A stretch of DNA of 64,000 nucleotides from Bacteroidetes bacterium 46-16 (GTDB lineage: Bacteria > Bacteroidota > Bacteroidia > Chitinophagales > Chitinophagaceae). How positions within the stretch are numbered: position 1 is the first letter of the stretch; the number at the start of each line of letters is the position of its first letter. Positions 35,737 to 44,067 of this stretch are shown here, in pieces. The DNA lies in contig MKUN01000028.1 of NCBI GenBank assembly GCA_001897835.1, forward strand, positions 62,001 to 126,000. The letters run 5' to 3'. The translations under genes were made by a program, and so were the position numbers. Under the pieces are notes generated by a model, which saw nothing but the letters and a program-made list of their open reading frames with translations, was not told the origin of the DNA and did not search any database.

Positions 35737-36516
35737 TTATAATATCATGAACTTATCCGCGTCGGCAAGGAAGGGTAACTGTTCGCGGGTTTCTTGCAGC
35801 TTTGCCCTGCTTAATGTCACGGTTTGCACCACAGGTTCGCTGCCCAGTTGGGCCAGCGGCTCACCAAGGGGGCCATACACGCCGCTCTCGCCCTTATAAA
35901 GGATGTCTTTAATATCGCTGCCCACACGGTTCACGCCCACCACATAGCTTTGGTTCTCTATAGCACGGGCCTGCAGCAAAGTGCGCCATGCCAGGCTGCG
36001 GCGCTCCGGCCAGTTAGCCGTGTAGATCAGCACATCATAGGCGGTATCATAGTTGCGCGCCCATACGGGGAAGCGCAGGTCGTAGCACACCATCAGGCAT
36101 ACCCGCCAGCCCTTCACCTGGGCTATAAGGCGCTTGTCGCCGGGGCTGTAGTGCTTGTCCTCATCGGCGTAGGCGAACAGGTGGCGCTTATCATAGTGGC
36201 CGGTGTTGCCATCAGGCTGCACCCAGAGCAGGCGGTTGTAATACTGGCCACCCTCTGCTATAATAAGGCTGCCGGTTATGATGCAGCGGTGTTGGCGGGC
36301 CATGTCCTTCATCCACTGTACCGATGGGCCATCCATAGGTTCGGCCATACGCTCCGGCGCCATACTGAAGCCCGTGCTGAACATCTCGGGCAGCACCACT
36401 ACTTCCTTGTCCTTCGCCCCAGTTATCAGTTGTTCATAATGGGCCAGGTTGGCAGTTTTGTCTTCCCAAACGATATCGGGTTGCACCAGCGTGATATTCA
36501 AAAAATCATGAGCCAT
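35737..36516 (-). CDS. Omega-amidase-type carbon-nitrogen hydrolase (YafV-like)
   Basis: 259 residues of the nitrilase superfamily. The Glu-Lys-Cys triad is in VVLPEMFSTGFS, HYDKRHLF and VCYDLRFPVWARN. The TGFS and LRFPVWARN phrasing and short length match the YafV/NIT2 branch, which hydrolyses alpha-ketoglutaramate made from glutamine in transamination. It is cytoplasmic and monocistronic. The gene ends in the repeat gap. Confidence 0.92.
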   Translation of the reverse strand: MAHDFLNITLVQPDIVWEDKTANLAHYEQLITGAKDKEVVVLPEMFSTGFSMAPERMAEPMDGPSVQWMKDMARQHRCIITGSLIIAEGGQYYNRLLWVQPDGNTGHYDKRHLFAYADEDKHYSPGDKRLIAQVKGWRVCLMVCYDLRFPVWARNYDTAYDVLIYTANWPERRSLAWRTLLQARAIENQSYVVGVNRVGSDIKDILYKGESGVYGPLGEPLAQLGSEPVVQTVTLSRAKLQETREQLPFLADADKFMIL

Positions 36517-36568
36517 AATTTGATATAAAGACTTAAATAAATATTTTTAAGGCCTAAACAGCGATGTC

Positions 36569-37273
36569 ATGAAAAAAGCACTACTTATCACCACTGCATT
36601 ATTATCACTTGCAATATACGGCGAAAGTAAAGACATTACCGGCGACTGGAAAGAAGTTAAACGCATGAGTGCGAAGACGGGTACTTCCATAGCCTATACC
36701 GATACGATGTTCTTCCGCTTCATGAGCGGCAATGAGTATGTATCGCAAAAGAAGGGTGGCTTTATATACAAAGGCACCTACAAGATGGAGAATAACACGC
36801 TCGATATGGGCGCACGCTTCTATACCATACTGAAGCATACCAAGACCACACTGAAACTTAAGGATGATGGGGGCATATACGAATTTGTGATGTACACGCC
36901 GCAGGATGGCATGAGCAAACTGCCCGATGAGCCTAAAGCTGCACCGGTGACCGATATTACCCAGATGAAGGGACATTGGTCCGAGTTCAAGCGTACCAGC
37001 GACCATACCATACAGGAAATCGACTACCAGCGCCTCATCAAGATGATGGACATCTTTACCCATTTCGAGGACGGTAACTGGGGCTATGTATTCGCCACCC
37101 GCGATGCCGATAATAACCCCTCATGGCATATAGACAGCTACGACAGCAAAAGCCAGGTACTGCATTGCAGTGGCCGCGACAGTCGTGACCTTAAAGTGAT
37201 GAAATGCCAGGACAATGAACTGGTGCTGGAAGAAAAAGGGATCACCTATTTTTTCAGGAGGTTTAAACAATAA
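36569..37273 (+). CDS. Exported tandem lipocalin-like protein, 234 aa
   Basis: Signal peptide (about 1-19), then two similar halves: DITGDWKEVKRMSAKTG (about 23) and MKGHWSEFKRTSDHT (about 132), each followed by a set of beta strands ending TLKLKDDGGIYEFVM and LVLEEKGITYFFRRF. This is the DUF4488-like calycin look common in Bacteroidetes, probably as an internal duplication. It is likely a periplasmic ligand-binding protein. Ligand unknown. Confidence 0.78.
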   Translation: MKKALLITTALLSLAIYGESKDITGDWKEVKRMSAKTGTSIAYTDTMFFRFMSGNEYVSQKKGGFIYKGTYKMENNTLDMGARFYTILKHTKTTLKLKDDGGIYEFVMYTPQDGMSKLPDEPKAAPVTDITQMKGHWSEFKRTSDHTIQEIDYQRLIKMMDIFTHFEDGNWGYVFATRDADNNPSWHIDSYDSKSQVLHCSGRDSRDLKVMKCQDNELVLEEKGITYFFRRFKQ

Positions 37274-37306
37274 ACAACCCATTAGGCACGGATAAGCGAA
37301 TAGCTG

Positions 37307-37314
37307 TAAATTTG
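37307..37314 (+). promoter_or_regulatory. -7 box of the toxin-antitoxin pair
   Basis: TAAATTTG, consensus match, 15 bases before the antitoxin ATG at 37330. Confidence 0.5.
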
Positions 37315-37329
37315 TAAAAAGTGTTGTTT

Positions 37330-37560
37330 ATGCGACAAGCGATAGATAAAGAGATCCAGCAGTTTTTACCCCTGCTGGGCAATGAGGAAAAAGAATCTAT
37401 TTTAGCTGTGATCAGGTCGTTCCTGAATTTAAAAAAAGAAAACAGCGCGCGTATATCTGTAGAACAGTATAACAGGGAAGTGAACGAATCGATAAACGAG
37501 TATAAAAAAGGGAATTACATAAGCCAGGAAGATCTTGAAAATGAGGCAGGTGAATGGTAA
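37330..37560 (+). CDS. Antitoxin-type small protein upstream of a ParE-like toxin
   Basis: 76 residues, all helical in look: QFLPLLGNEEKESILAVIRSFL, then ISVEQYNREVNESINEYKKG and YISQEDLENEAGEW. This C-terminal pattern is that of Bacteroidetes antitoxins paired with RelE/ParE toxins. The stop overlaps the toxin ATG (ATGGTAA). ATG 37330 follows the -7 box; the frame is open 3 codons further up at a GTG. With its toxin broken, the antitoxin may be a relic or serve another pair. Confidence 0.8.
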   Translation: MRQAIDKEIQQFLPLLGNEEKESILAVIRSFLNLKKENSARISVEQYNREVNESINEYKKGNYISQEDLENEAGEW

Positions 37561-37860
37561 GCAAGGGCTTGAATTTGGTATGGACCGCTAGTGCCAAAAA
37601 ACAATTGCGCGAAATTATTGGCCATATCAAAAAAGATTCACCTCAAAATGCGATAAAGGTTCGCGAGAAGATATTACATTCTACAAGTTCAATCCCCGGA
37701 CAACCCTTAAAAACATAATCCGGATAAGTTTAAACTGGATAACGACGGCAGCTTCCGGGCTTACGAGATTTACCGCTACAGGATCGTGTATTTTGTTAGC
37801 GAAAATACGATTGTTATTCTTCGCATCAGTCACACAAGCCGGGAGCCTAAGGAATATTAA
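37554..37860 (+). pseudogene. RelE/ParE-family toxin, frameshifted
   Basis: The first frame encodes MVSKGLNLVWTASAKKQLREI onward and stops early at 37716-37718. The next frame continues HNPDKFKLDNDGSFRAYEI to the family ending LRISHTSREPKEY. Removing one A from the AAAAA run at 37709-37713 joins the two into a full toxin of about 101 residues. ParE toxins inhibit DNA gyrase and RelE toxins cut mRNA; which one this is cannot be told. Either the toxin is dead or the sequence has an indel error. It starts inside the antitoxin stop, as a coupled pair does. Confidence 0.82.
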
Positions 37861-37862
37861 TG

Positions 37863-38771
37863 TCAGACCTGTTTCTTCTTCAAAAAATTGACCATATACA
37901 CGCCGGTGAAGATGAGGGCAGTGGCCAGCAGTTTTACCGGCGTTAATTCTTCACCGGTAACCAGTACTGATATAATGGCGGCAAAAATGGGCTGCAAATA
38001 AATGTATGCCCCCGCAGTGGACGGGCTCAGGTGGCGCAGGGCATATATGTTCCACAGGTAGGTGAAGAAGGTGACACAGATAACAATAAAGGCCACGCTT
38101 ACATAATCCGCAGTTTGGAACTGTTCCCATTGTATGGCCGCGAACTGCCGGTAACTAAAGGGCAGCACAAATAAAAAGCCGAAGAAGAATACCCAGCGTA
38201 TCACGATAATAGGCCTGTAGCGCTGCATCAGCGGCTTGATGATGACCAGGTATATGGCATAAGAGGTGGCATTGAGGAATATGAACAGGTCGCCCAGGGC
38301 GGAGTTGCCGGTCATAGTAATTTCCTTGCCTGCGCTCATCAGTAATATAGCCCCGCTGATACCCAGCAAAAGGCCGATGCTTTTATTCAGCCCGATCCTT
38401 TCCTTAAGCACAAAAGTGGCAATGATGGTAATGAGCAGGGGCGTACTCATCATGATAAGTGCCGCATGTATGGGGAAGGTAAGGTTAAGGCCCATGAAGA
38501 ACAGCATCTGGTTGAGGGCCACACCAAAGAGGCCGCCCAGTACCAATACAGGCCAGTCCTTTTTTTGAATTTTCGTTTTGTACTTCCTGCCTGCTACAAT
38601 GCTCAGCCAGAACAATACCGTGACGATACTTACCCTGATAAAGATGAAACCGAGGGGCTGTATCAGCCGGGGCATTATTTGCTTGGCCACGGTGAAGCCT
38701 GCCCCATAAAAGAGATTGGCGCCAAAGAGTGCCAGGTGTGCTTTTAGTCTGTCTGAGCCGGCTTTGATCAT
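37863..38771 (-). CDS. EamA/DMT-superfamily transporter
   Basis: 302-residue inner-membrane protein with about 10 helices in two EamA repeats (about 10-135 and 150-295). It exports metabolites in this superfamily. ATG 38771 overlaps the glycosyltransferase stop by one base (TGATG), showing translational coupling. An upstream in-frame ATG would run into that gene. Substrate unknown. Confidence 0.9.
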   Translation of the reverse strand: MIKAGSDRLKAHLALFGANLFYGAGFTVAKQIMPRLIQPLGFIFIRVSIVTVLFWLSIVAGRKYKTKIQKKDWPVLVLGGLFGVALNQMLFFMGLNLTFPIHAALIMMSTPLLITIIATFVLKERIGLNKSIGLLLGISGAILLMSAGKEITMTGNSALGDLFIFLNATSYAIYLVIIKPLMQRYRPIIVIRWVFFFGFLFVLPFSYRQFAAIQWEQFQTADYVSVAFIVICVTFFTYLWNIYALRHLSPSTAGAYIYLQPIFAAIISVLVTGEELTPVKLLATALIFTGVYMVNFLKKKQV

Positions 38772-39868
38772 CAGTGTGGTAAAGATAAGAGCCACTTATC
38801 AATAACTACCTTGTATTGGCTAAAAGCGTCTTTAAAGGGCAGGGTTTCGAAAGGGAAGGAGGCTGCCTCATGCAGTGCGGTTTCCAGGTTAAAATGGGCC
38901 TGGTCGGCAGTATAGAACAGGTGCTCATGCTGCATGTGCCGGGCAAGATATTCCTGCTCCGTTTGCCCCGGTGTAGGTATGAGGATGGCTTTTTTATGCA
39001 GCGCTGCCAGGTCCATAAGGCTGGAGTAGCCACTACGGCAAATGACCAGGGAAGCCCCTTCGATAAGTGGCAGCAGCGCTTCTTTGGTCAGCTGCCTGTG
39101 ATACTGGATATGTGCCGGAACTTCTGCGGGGAACACAACATCATTGCTCCCTTCCACAAATACCACCCTGCCATTGTAGTGCTGCACCTGCTGCCATAGT
39201 ATGCTGGCCAGTATGCTGCGTTGCGGCTCCGGCCCCGAGAGCATGATCAATAAGTGCCCGCCATCGTCTTGCTTTGCAGCCGGTTCAAATTGGGATAATA
39301 GCCCCATGTAGGCTGCATTGCGCGGCAGGCGCCCGGGGTGGGCCAGTGCAGCGCCGAGGTTAGGCTTCCCGGCCACATCCACCACCCAGCAATGGTTAAA
39401 ATGCTGCAGCATACCATAATGCAGCTTACGGAAAATACGGTCGCTTATTTTACCCATCCCCGTTCGCACCTGTAGCTGGTGGCTCATAATAACAGATGAT
39501 ATGCCGGGATGGTGCAGGCCATAGCGGTTGTCGGAAATGATACCATCGAAATGGTGTTTGCCGCAGAGCTTCAATAACCATTGATGCTCGCTGCGTATGC
39601 TGTATAATATTTTCGGTACCTGCCGCAATATGGCGGGCATGAAGCTCTTTGCGGAATGGCTGTAGCTGATGTTATATCCCTGTAAATGAGCGCTTTCTAT
39701 TCCCGGGAAGGTTTTATAAATAAAATCTATTTGCCACTCATTGCCTGCAAATACTACCTTGTGTCCTGAAGCCTGCAAATACTTGATGATGGGGATGCAG
39801 CGGCTGGTATGTCCCAAACCCCAGTCGAGCGGAGCTATTAAGAAATTTTTAAGTGTTGCGCTGGACAA
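38771..39868 (-). CDS. MurG/UGT-like glycosyltransferase family protein
   Basis: 365 residues with two Rossmann-like halves. The N-terminus ILAPLDWGLGHTSRCIPIIKYL (with LIAPLDWGLGHT) and the C-terminal phrase VICRSGYSSLMDLAALHKKAILIPTPGQTEQEYLARHM are the marks of the family-28-like glycosyltransferase group that binds a UDP- or other nucleotide sugar. It is commonly annotated as glycosyltransferase in Bacteroidetes and its acceptor is unknown. It is first of a coupled pair with the EamA transporter. Confidence 0.86.
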   Translation of the reverse strand: MSSATLKNFLIAPLDWGLGHTSRCIPIIKYLQASGHKVVFAGNEWQIDFIYKTFPGIESAHLQGYNISYSHSAKSFMPAILRQVPKILYSIRSEHQWLLKLCGKHHFDGIISDNRYGLHHPGISSVIMSHQLQVRTGMGKISDRIFRKLHYGMLQHFNHCWVVDVAGKPNLGAALAHPGRLPRNAAYMGLLSQFEPAAKQDDGGHLLIMLSGPEPQRSILASILWQQVQHYNGRVVFVEGSNDVVFPAEVPAHIQYHRQLTKEALLPLIEGASLVICRSGYSSLMDLAALHKKAILIPTPGQTEQEYLARHMQHEHLFYTADQAHFNLETALHEAASFPFETLPFKDAFSQYKVVIDKWLLSLPH

Positions 39869-39911
39869 TAATTCAGTATTTTTACAAAAGTAGATTTATT
39901 AAGCTGTAAAG

Positions 39912-40052
39912 ATGAAGAAAACGATGGTATACATCCTGTTATTAAGTTTTGGCATGATATTGGTACAATCCTGTGCAGGGTCTAAAAAAGGCTGTGGCTG
40001 CGGATCGGATATCAACAAAGCCTACAACAGCAAGTCCCGGCATTTGTTCTAA
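39912..40052 (+). CDS. Very small Cys-rich lipoprotein, 46 aa
   Basis: MKKTMVYILLLSFGMILVQSCAGSKKGC has a lipoprotein signal ending in QSC (Cys21). The mature part is only 26 residues: Cys-Ala, then GCGCGSD and INKAYNSKSRHLF. It is well placed 3 bases upstream of the 40055 gene, so the two probably form an operon. Family unknown; the Cys-Gly-Cys-Gly run is distinctive. Confidence 0.7.
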   Translation: MKKTMVYILLLSFGMILVQSCAGSKKGCGCGSDINKAYNSKSRHLF

Positions 40053-40054
40053 AA

Positions 40055-40306
40055 ATGTGTGTTATGTGGCAAGGACAAGATAAAACGTGGTTACATTATG
40101 TAAAAGACATCATCGCCGCTGATGTATATTCTGCTGTTTTCCTGGCCAGCTATCTGCGCCAGATGACCCTGCGCAGGAGCTATGTGCCTGCTCTCGAAGT
40201 GATAGACCTGCAAAAATACCGGGTGATCAATGAACCGCGCAAAGTGAATCATGCACTGCGTGAGCGCATGAGTATACCATTCGTTTTTGTAGTAGGAAAA
40301 AATTGA
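40055..40306 (+). CDS. Hypothetical protein, 83 aa
   Basis: Soluble, no signal peptide. VKDIIAADVYSAVFLASYLRQMTLRRSYVPALEVIDLQKYRVINEPRKV. I do not recognise a family; the amino-terminal third reads as a helix. It starts 2 bases after the small lipoprotein stop. An internal ATG at 40064 (MWQGQDKT) is equally possible. Function unknown. Confidence 0.6.
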   Translation: MCVMWQGQDKTWLHYVKDIIAADVYSAVFLASYLRQMTLRRSYVPALEVIDLQKYRVINEPRKVNHALRERMSIPFVFVVGKN

Positions 40307-40325
40307 TCTGCCGCAAAAGGCAGCT

Positions 40326-40541
40326 TTAATCTGCCTGTTTCTTTTCTTCTTTTTTGTCCCCCTCCTTACCGTCTTTGGCATCTTTGAATTCTTTCATCCC
40401 CTGGCCGATACCGCGTGCCAGCCCGGGTATTTTGCGTGCGCCGAAAAGCACGATAATGGCGATCAGTATCCAGAGCCACTCGCCGCCGCCGGGCATGGAT
40501 AACAGGTACAAGGGACGAATATTCAATATGGTCGCTACCAT
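40326..40541 (-). CDS. tatA: Sec-independent protein translocase TatA/E
   Basis: 71 residues. Membrane segment EWLWILIAIIVLFGARKIPGLARGIG with the FG hinge, then an amphipathic helix GQGMKEFKDA and a charged tail. This is the pore-forming subunit of the twin-arginine translocase. TatC is not nearby. Start at 40541 gives a short extra N-terminus; ATG at codon 16 (MPGGGEWLW) is also possible. Confidence 0.9.
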   Translation of the reverse strand: MVATILNIRPLYLLSMPGGGEWLWILIAIIVLFGARKIPGLARGIGQGMKEFKDAKDGKEGDKKEEKKQAD

Positions 40542-40584
40542 AACAATGAATTGAGTTCATCTAAAGGTACGAATAAATATCGGG

Positions 40585-41412
40585 CTACTTTACCCATTCC
40601 GGCCACCACAGGTCTTTATCACATACGGTAATGGTTCTTGTGGTTTTGGTTGCGGGGTCGATGACAGCTATCTGTGTGTTGGTCAGTCTGTCGGACCGGT
40701 ATTCATAAAGTATCATACCATTGCCCGTCCAGCTGATATGGCTGCACATACATTGAGCCAGTACTTTCTTTTTATTACTTTTAAGATCAATAATTTCGAT
40801 GTTGTCTGTATCCTGTCCCTGTGTGATGAACGCAATATATCGACCATCCTGCGACCATGCGGGGAATTTTTCTTTCAGTTCCCGGGTATTGGTGAGGCGC
40901 CTGGTCTGCTTGTTGTTTATATTCATGCTGTAAATGTCATAGCCGTTGGAATAAGCTATGTATTTGCCATCGGGCGACCATGCGGGGTTGCGGGCATCAC
41001 TCACCAGCTCTAAAACATTGTTACCGTTCGTATCCATGAGGTATATCCCCGACCGCTTATACGCTACATACTCAAAGGCAATATGCCTGCCATCCGGCGA
41101 CCAGCGCGGGTAACAAACGTTTAGCCCGTATAGTCTTTTAGCCTGTTTGGTCCTGAGATCCATGATCCAGATACTGCCTGTATTATCTGCATGTTCCGGT
41201 ATAATATAGGTAATATTCCTGCCGCCGGGTGATGCAGAGGGTACTGAACCATTGGTAATGAACACAGGGTCGCTGCCATCACTGTTTACCAGGTAAATGA
41301 CATCGCGGCCGCGCTCCTTCTGAGCAGCCACGAGTATTTTTCCCAATGGCAACTGTTGTGCTGGCGCGGGCAATACAAAGTATATGGCTAGTAATAGAAG
41401 GGCAGTTTTCAT
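40585..41412 (-). CDS. Exported TolB-like PD40 beta-propeller protein
   Basis: 275 residues. Signal peptide (about 1-18), then PD40/WD40-like blades with the phrase WSPDGRHIAF or WSPDGKYIAY (at about 105, 145) and WSQDGRYIAF (about 188). The last parts complete a six-bladed propeller as in TolB. There is no catalytic domain. It should be periplasmic; its partner is unknown. It is not next to tol genes. Confidence 0.83.
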   Translation of the reverse strand: MKTALLLLAIYFVLPAPAQQLPLGKILVAAQKERGRDVIYLVNSDGSDPVFITNGSVPSASPGGRNITYIIPEHADNTGSIWIMDLRTKQAKRLYGLNVCYPRWSPDGRHIAFEYVAYKRSGIYLMDTNGNNVLELVSDARNPAWSPDGKYIAYSNGYDIYSMNINNKQTRRLTNTRELKEKFPAWSQDGRYIAFITQGQDTDNIEIIDLKSNKKKVLAQCMCSHISWTGNGMILYEYRSDRLTNTQIAVIDPATKTTRTITVCDKDLWWPEWVK

Positions 41413-41455
41413 TCCGGTATATTTGTATTAAGAAAGATAAGAAGAAACAGGAAAC

Positions 41456-43900
41456 TTACACAGGGTCAACATCGAACAACACCTGCAGGGACGTAAAGCC
41501 ACGTTCTGATGTGATAATATTGCGTTGTTCTTTAGCCACTGCTTTGGTCTGCTCCAGGAGTTTGACACCACGCGGCAGCTTTATCCATAGCTCCTGTATG
41601 TATTGGTTGCGCACGCGCGGCACCAGTGCGGGCACCGGCCCCTGCACCTGTATGCCCTCTATGAGCTTTAGCGCATCGGCCATCTGGGTGGCGGCAGCTA
41701 CGGCCTTAGGCTCATCTTTATGTTTGAATACGATCTTGATCAGCCGCGTAAAGGGCGGGTAAGCAAAGCGGTTGCGGTATTGGATCTCGTGCTCGTAACA
41801 GGTTTTCACATCGTGCTCCTGTACCCATTTCAATACCGGGTGCTGCAGGTTATAGGCCTGGATATATACTTTGCCTGCACCATCGGCCCGGCCTGCGCGG
41901 CCGCTTACCTGCTCCATCAACTGGAAGGCCCTTTCGTTGACCCGGAAATCGGGAAAGCTCAATAGTGTGTCTGCACTCAGTATGCCCACCATGGCAATGT
42001 TGGCAAAGTCGAGCCCTTTTACTACCATCTGTGTACCAACAAGAATATCTATTTTATGCCGCTCCACTTCTTCAAGCAGCTTGGGCATGCTTTCTTTGCC
42101 ACGCATACTGTCCAGGTCCATACGGGCCACGCGCGCATCGGGAAAGCATTGCTTTACCTCTTCTTCTATACGTTCCGTACCGAATGTCTTGCTCTGTATG
42201 CGGTTGCTGCCGCAGGAGGGGCAGGTGTGTACAAGGGGGTATTTAAGCCCGCAGTAATGGCAGTGCAGCTTGTCGGTGCTTTTGTGGTAGGTGAGCGATA
42301 CTGCACAATTACGGCACTGCGGTACCCAGCCGCACATCATACATACCTGGAAGGGCGCATAGCCTCTGCGGTTCTGGAAGAGGATGATCTGCTTGCGCTG
42401 CTGCAATGCTGCGAGCATGGCCTGTTGCAGCTCTGGGGTCAGCACCTTATAGCCCAGTTGCCGCACGGTGTCCAGCGATTTGGCATTGATCACTTCAATG
42501 GCGGGCATGTTCACGCCCATATACCGTTCGGTGATCTCTGCAAAAGCATACTTGCCCTGTTTTGCATTGTACAGGCTTTCTATCGAGGGGGTGGCAGAAC
42601 CCAGTATCACCTTAGCCCGGTGTAAGGAGGCCAGGTATATGGCGGCATCGCGCGCATGGAAGCGGGGGGCAGGGTCTCTTTGTTTGTAAGAGCTGTCATG
42701 CTCTTCGTCGGCTATGATAAGGCCTATCTCGTTATAGGGCAACCATAGTGCCGAGCGTGGCCCCACCACTATTTTGTATTTTCCGGTGCGCACCTTTTCC
42801 CATATCTCCACGCGCTCGTTATTGGTGAAGCGGGAGTGGTATACACCCAGTTCTTCGCCAAAGTAAGCGTATAGCCTGCTCACCAGTTGGGTGGTAAGCC
42901 CTATCTCGGGCAGCAGGAATATGGCCTGCCTGCCTGACGCGATCACCTCTTTTATCTTATGGATGTAGAGTAGCGTCTTGCCACTGCCCGTTACACCATG
43001 CAGCAAGGCCACATCTTTTTCTTCCAGCCCTTTTTCCAGCTCGTCAAAAGCTTTTTGTTGTGCCGGGCTGAAGGCGATCTCTTTTGCTGCTTCTGTTTCT
43101 TTATAGACCAGCCGGTCGGCTTCTTTTTCTTCAATAAGGAACACACCTTTGTCGGCCAGTGCTTTTACCTGTGCGCCTGTGGCACCCGAGCGTTCGGTAA
43201 GGTCCTGCTGGCGTACGAAATGGTTCTTTATCGATAGCTCTATATAGGCCATCAGCAGTTCCAGTTGCTTCGGGGCCTTTTGCAGCTTATCGAACAGCTC
43301 ATGCATAGCGGCTTCCTCTTTGTAGGGAGGAGCCAGCGCTACTATTTTTTCTTTTTTTGGCCGGTACGATGGCTCCAGGGTATCGTTGATGAGCACTACT
43401 TCTTTTTCCAGCAGTTCGTTGAGCACATTGTTGAAATGTTTCGGGCCAACGATGTTCCTCAGCTCGCTTATCGATAATTCTTTGCGCAGCTCCAGTGCCT
43501 CAGCTGCCAGGTAAGCTTCGTCGCTCCATTCATATATGGCATGTTCCACCGCAGGCGACCATATGAGTGTGGTCTCTGCCATTAACTTCAGGTGAGCGGG
43601 CAGGGCCGCCTGCATCACCTCGCCGGGCGCTGCCATATAGTAATGTGCGATCCAGTCCCAGAAACGGAGCTGTTTGTCATTCACCACAGGCTCCTCGTCT
43701 ATGATACTGCGTATAGGCTTTATATTATAGAGTTCGGGCTTGTTATTATGTATGCGCTGCACCACGCCCGCGTACTGCTTGTTACGGCCCAGTGATACCT
43801 CTACCCGCATACCGGGGCGCAGCATATCCTGCATATCGGCAGGTATGCCATAGGTAAGCACCTGCGGCAGGTTAAGGGGCAGAATTACATCGGCGAACAT
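41456..43900 (-). CDS. priA: Primosomal protein N' (replication restart helicase)
   Basis: 814 residues. The DNA-binding N-terminal domain begins FADVILPLNLPQVLTYGIP. The helicase core has Walker A HGVTGSGKTLLY (about 285-296) and DEEH box ADEEHDSSYKQ. The zinc-binding region holds CMMCGWVPQCRNCAVSL and HCHYCG plus CPSCG, eight cysteines in all. It restarts stalled forks. ATG 43900 is chosen as the family N-terminus MFADVILP; the frame is open 7 codons further. Confidence 0.96.
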   Translation of the reverse strand: MFADVILPLNLPQVLTYGIPADMQDMLRPGMRVEVSLGRNKQYAGVVQRIHNNKPELYNIKPIRSIIDEEPVVNDKQLRFWDWIAHYYMAAPGEVMQAALPAHLKLMAETTLIWSPAVEHAIYEWSDEAYLAAEALELRKELSISELRNIVGPKHFNNVLNELLEKEVVLINDTLEPSYRPKKEKIVALAPPYKEEAAMHELFDKLQKAPKQLELLMAYIELSIKNHFVRQQDLTERSGATGAQVKALADKGVFLIEEKEADRLVYKETEAAKEIAFSPAQQKAFDELEKGLEEKDVALLHGVTGSGKTLLYIHKIKEVIASGRQAIFLLPEIGLTTQLVSRLYAYFGEELGVYHSRFTNNERVEIWEKVRTGKYKIVVGPRSALWLPYNEIGLIIADEEHDSSYKQRDPAPRFHARDAAIYLASLHRAKVILGSATPSIESLYNAKQGKYAFAEITERYMGVNMPAIEVINAKSLDTVRQLGYKVLTPELQQAMLAALQQRKQIILFQNRRGYAPFQVCMMCGWVPQCRNCAVSLTYHKSTDKLHCHYCGLKYPLVHTCPSCGSNRIQSKTFGTERIEEEVKQCFPDARVARMDLDSMRGKESMPKLLEEVERHKIDILVGTQMVVKGLDFANIAMVGILSADTLLSFPDFRVNERAFQLMEQVSGRAGRADGAGKVYIQAYNLQHPVLKWVQEHDVKTCYEHEIQYRNRFAYPPFTRLIKIVFKHKDEPKAVAAATQMADALKLIEGIQVQGPVPALVPRVRNQYIQELWIKLPRGVKLLEQTKAVAKEQRNIITSERGFTSLQVLFDVDPV

Positions 43901-44033
43901 GAAGCTGCAAGTTAAGCCCAAAGCCCTGAAAGGGCTATATATGGGCTAAAAAGGCGGTGAAATGTGGATATCTTGGGCGCTCATATAAGATGTTAAAAGC
44001 AAATATCCACCTCTTTACCATTCGCTTTTATCG

Positions 44034-44041
44034 TACCTTTG
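44034..44041 (+). promoter_or_regulatory. -7 box of clpX
   Basis: TACCTTTG, 26 bases before the clpX ATG. No good -33 element is visible. Confidence 0.5.
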
Positions 44042-44067
44042 TGGGATAATACCATTACACTAATTAC

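Noticed and set aside
37707-37718. Programmed +1 frameshift in the toxin
   Set aside because: No known slippery context (like CTTTGA) or stimulator; a plain indel is simpler, though not excluded.
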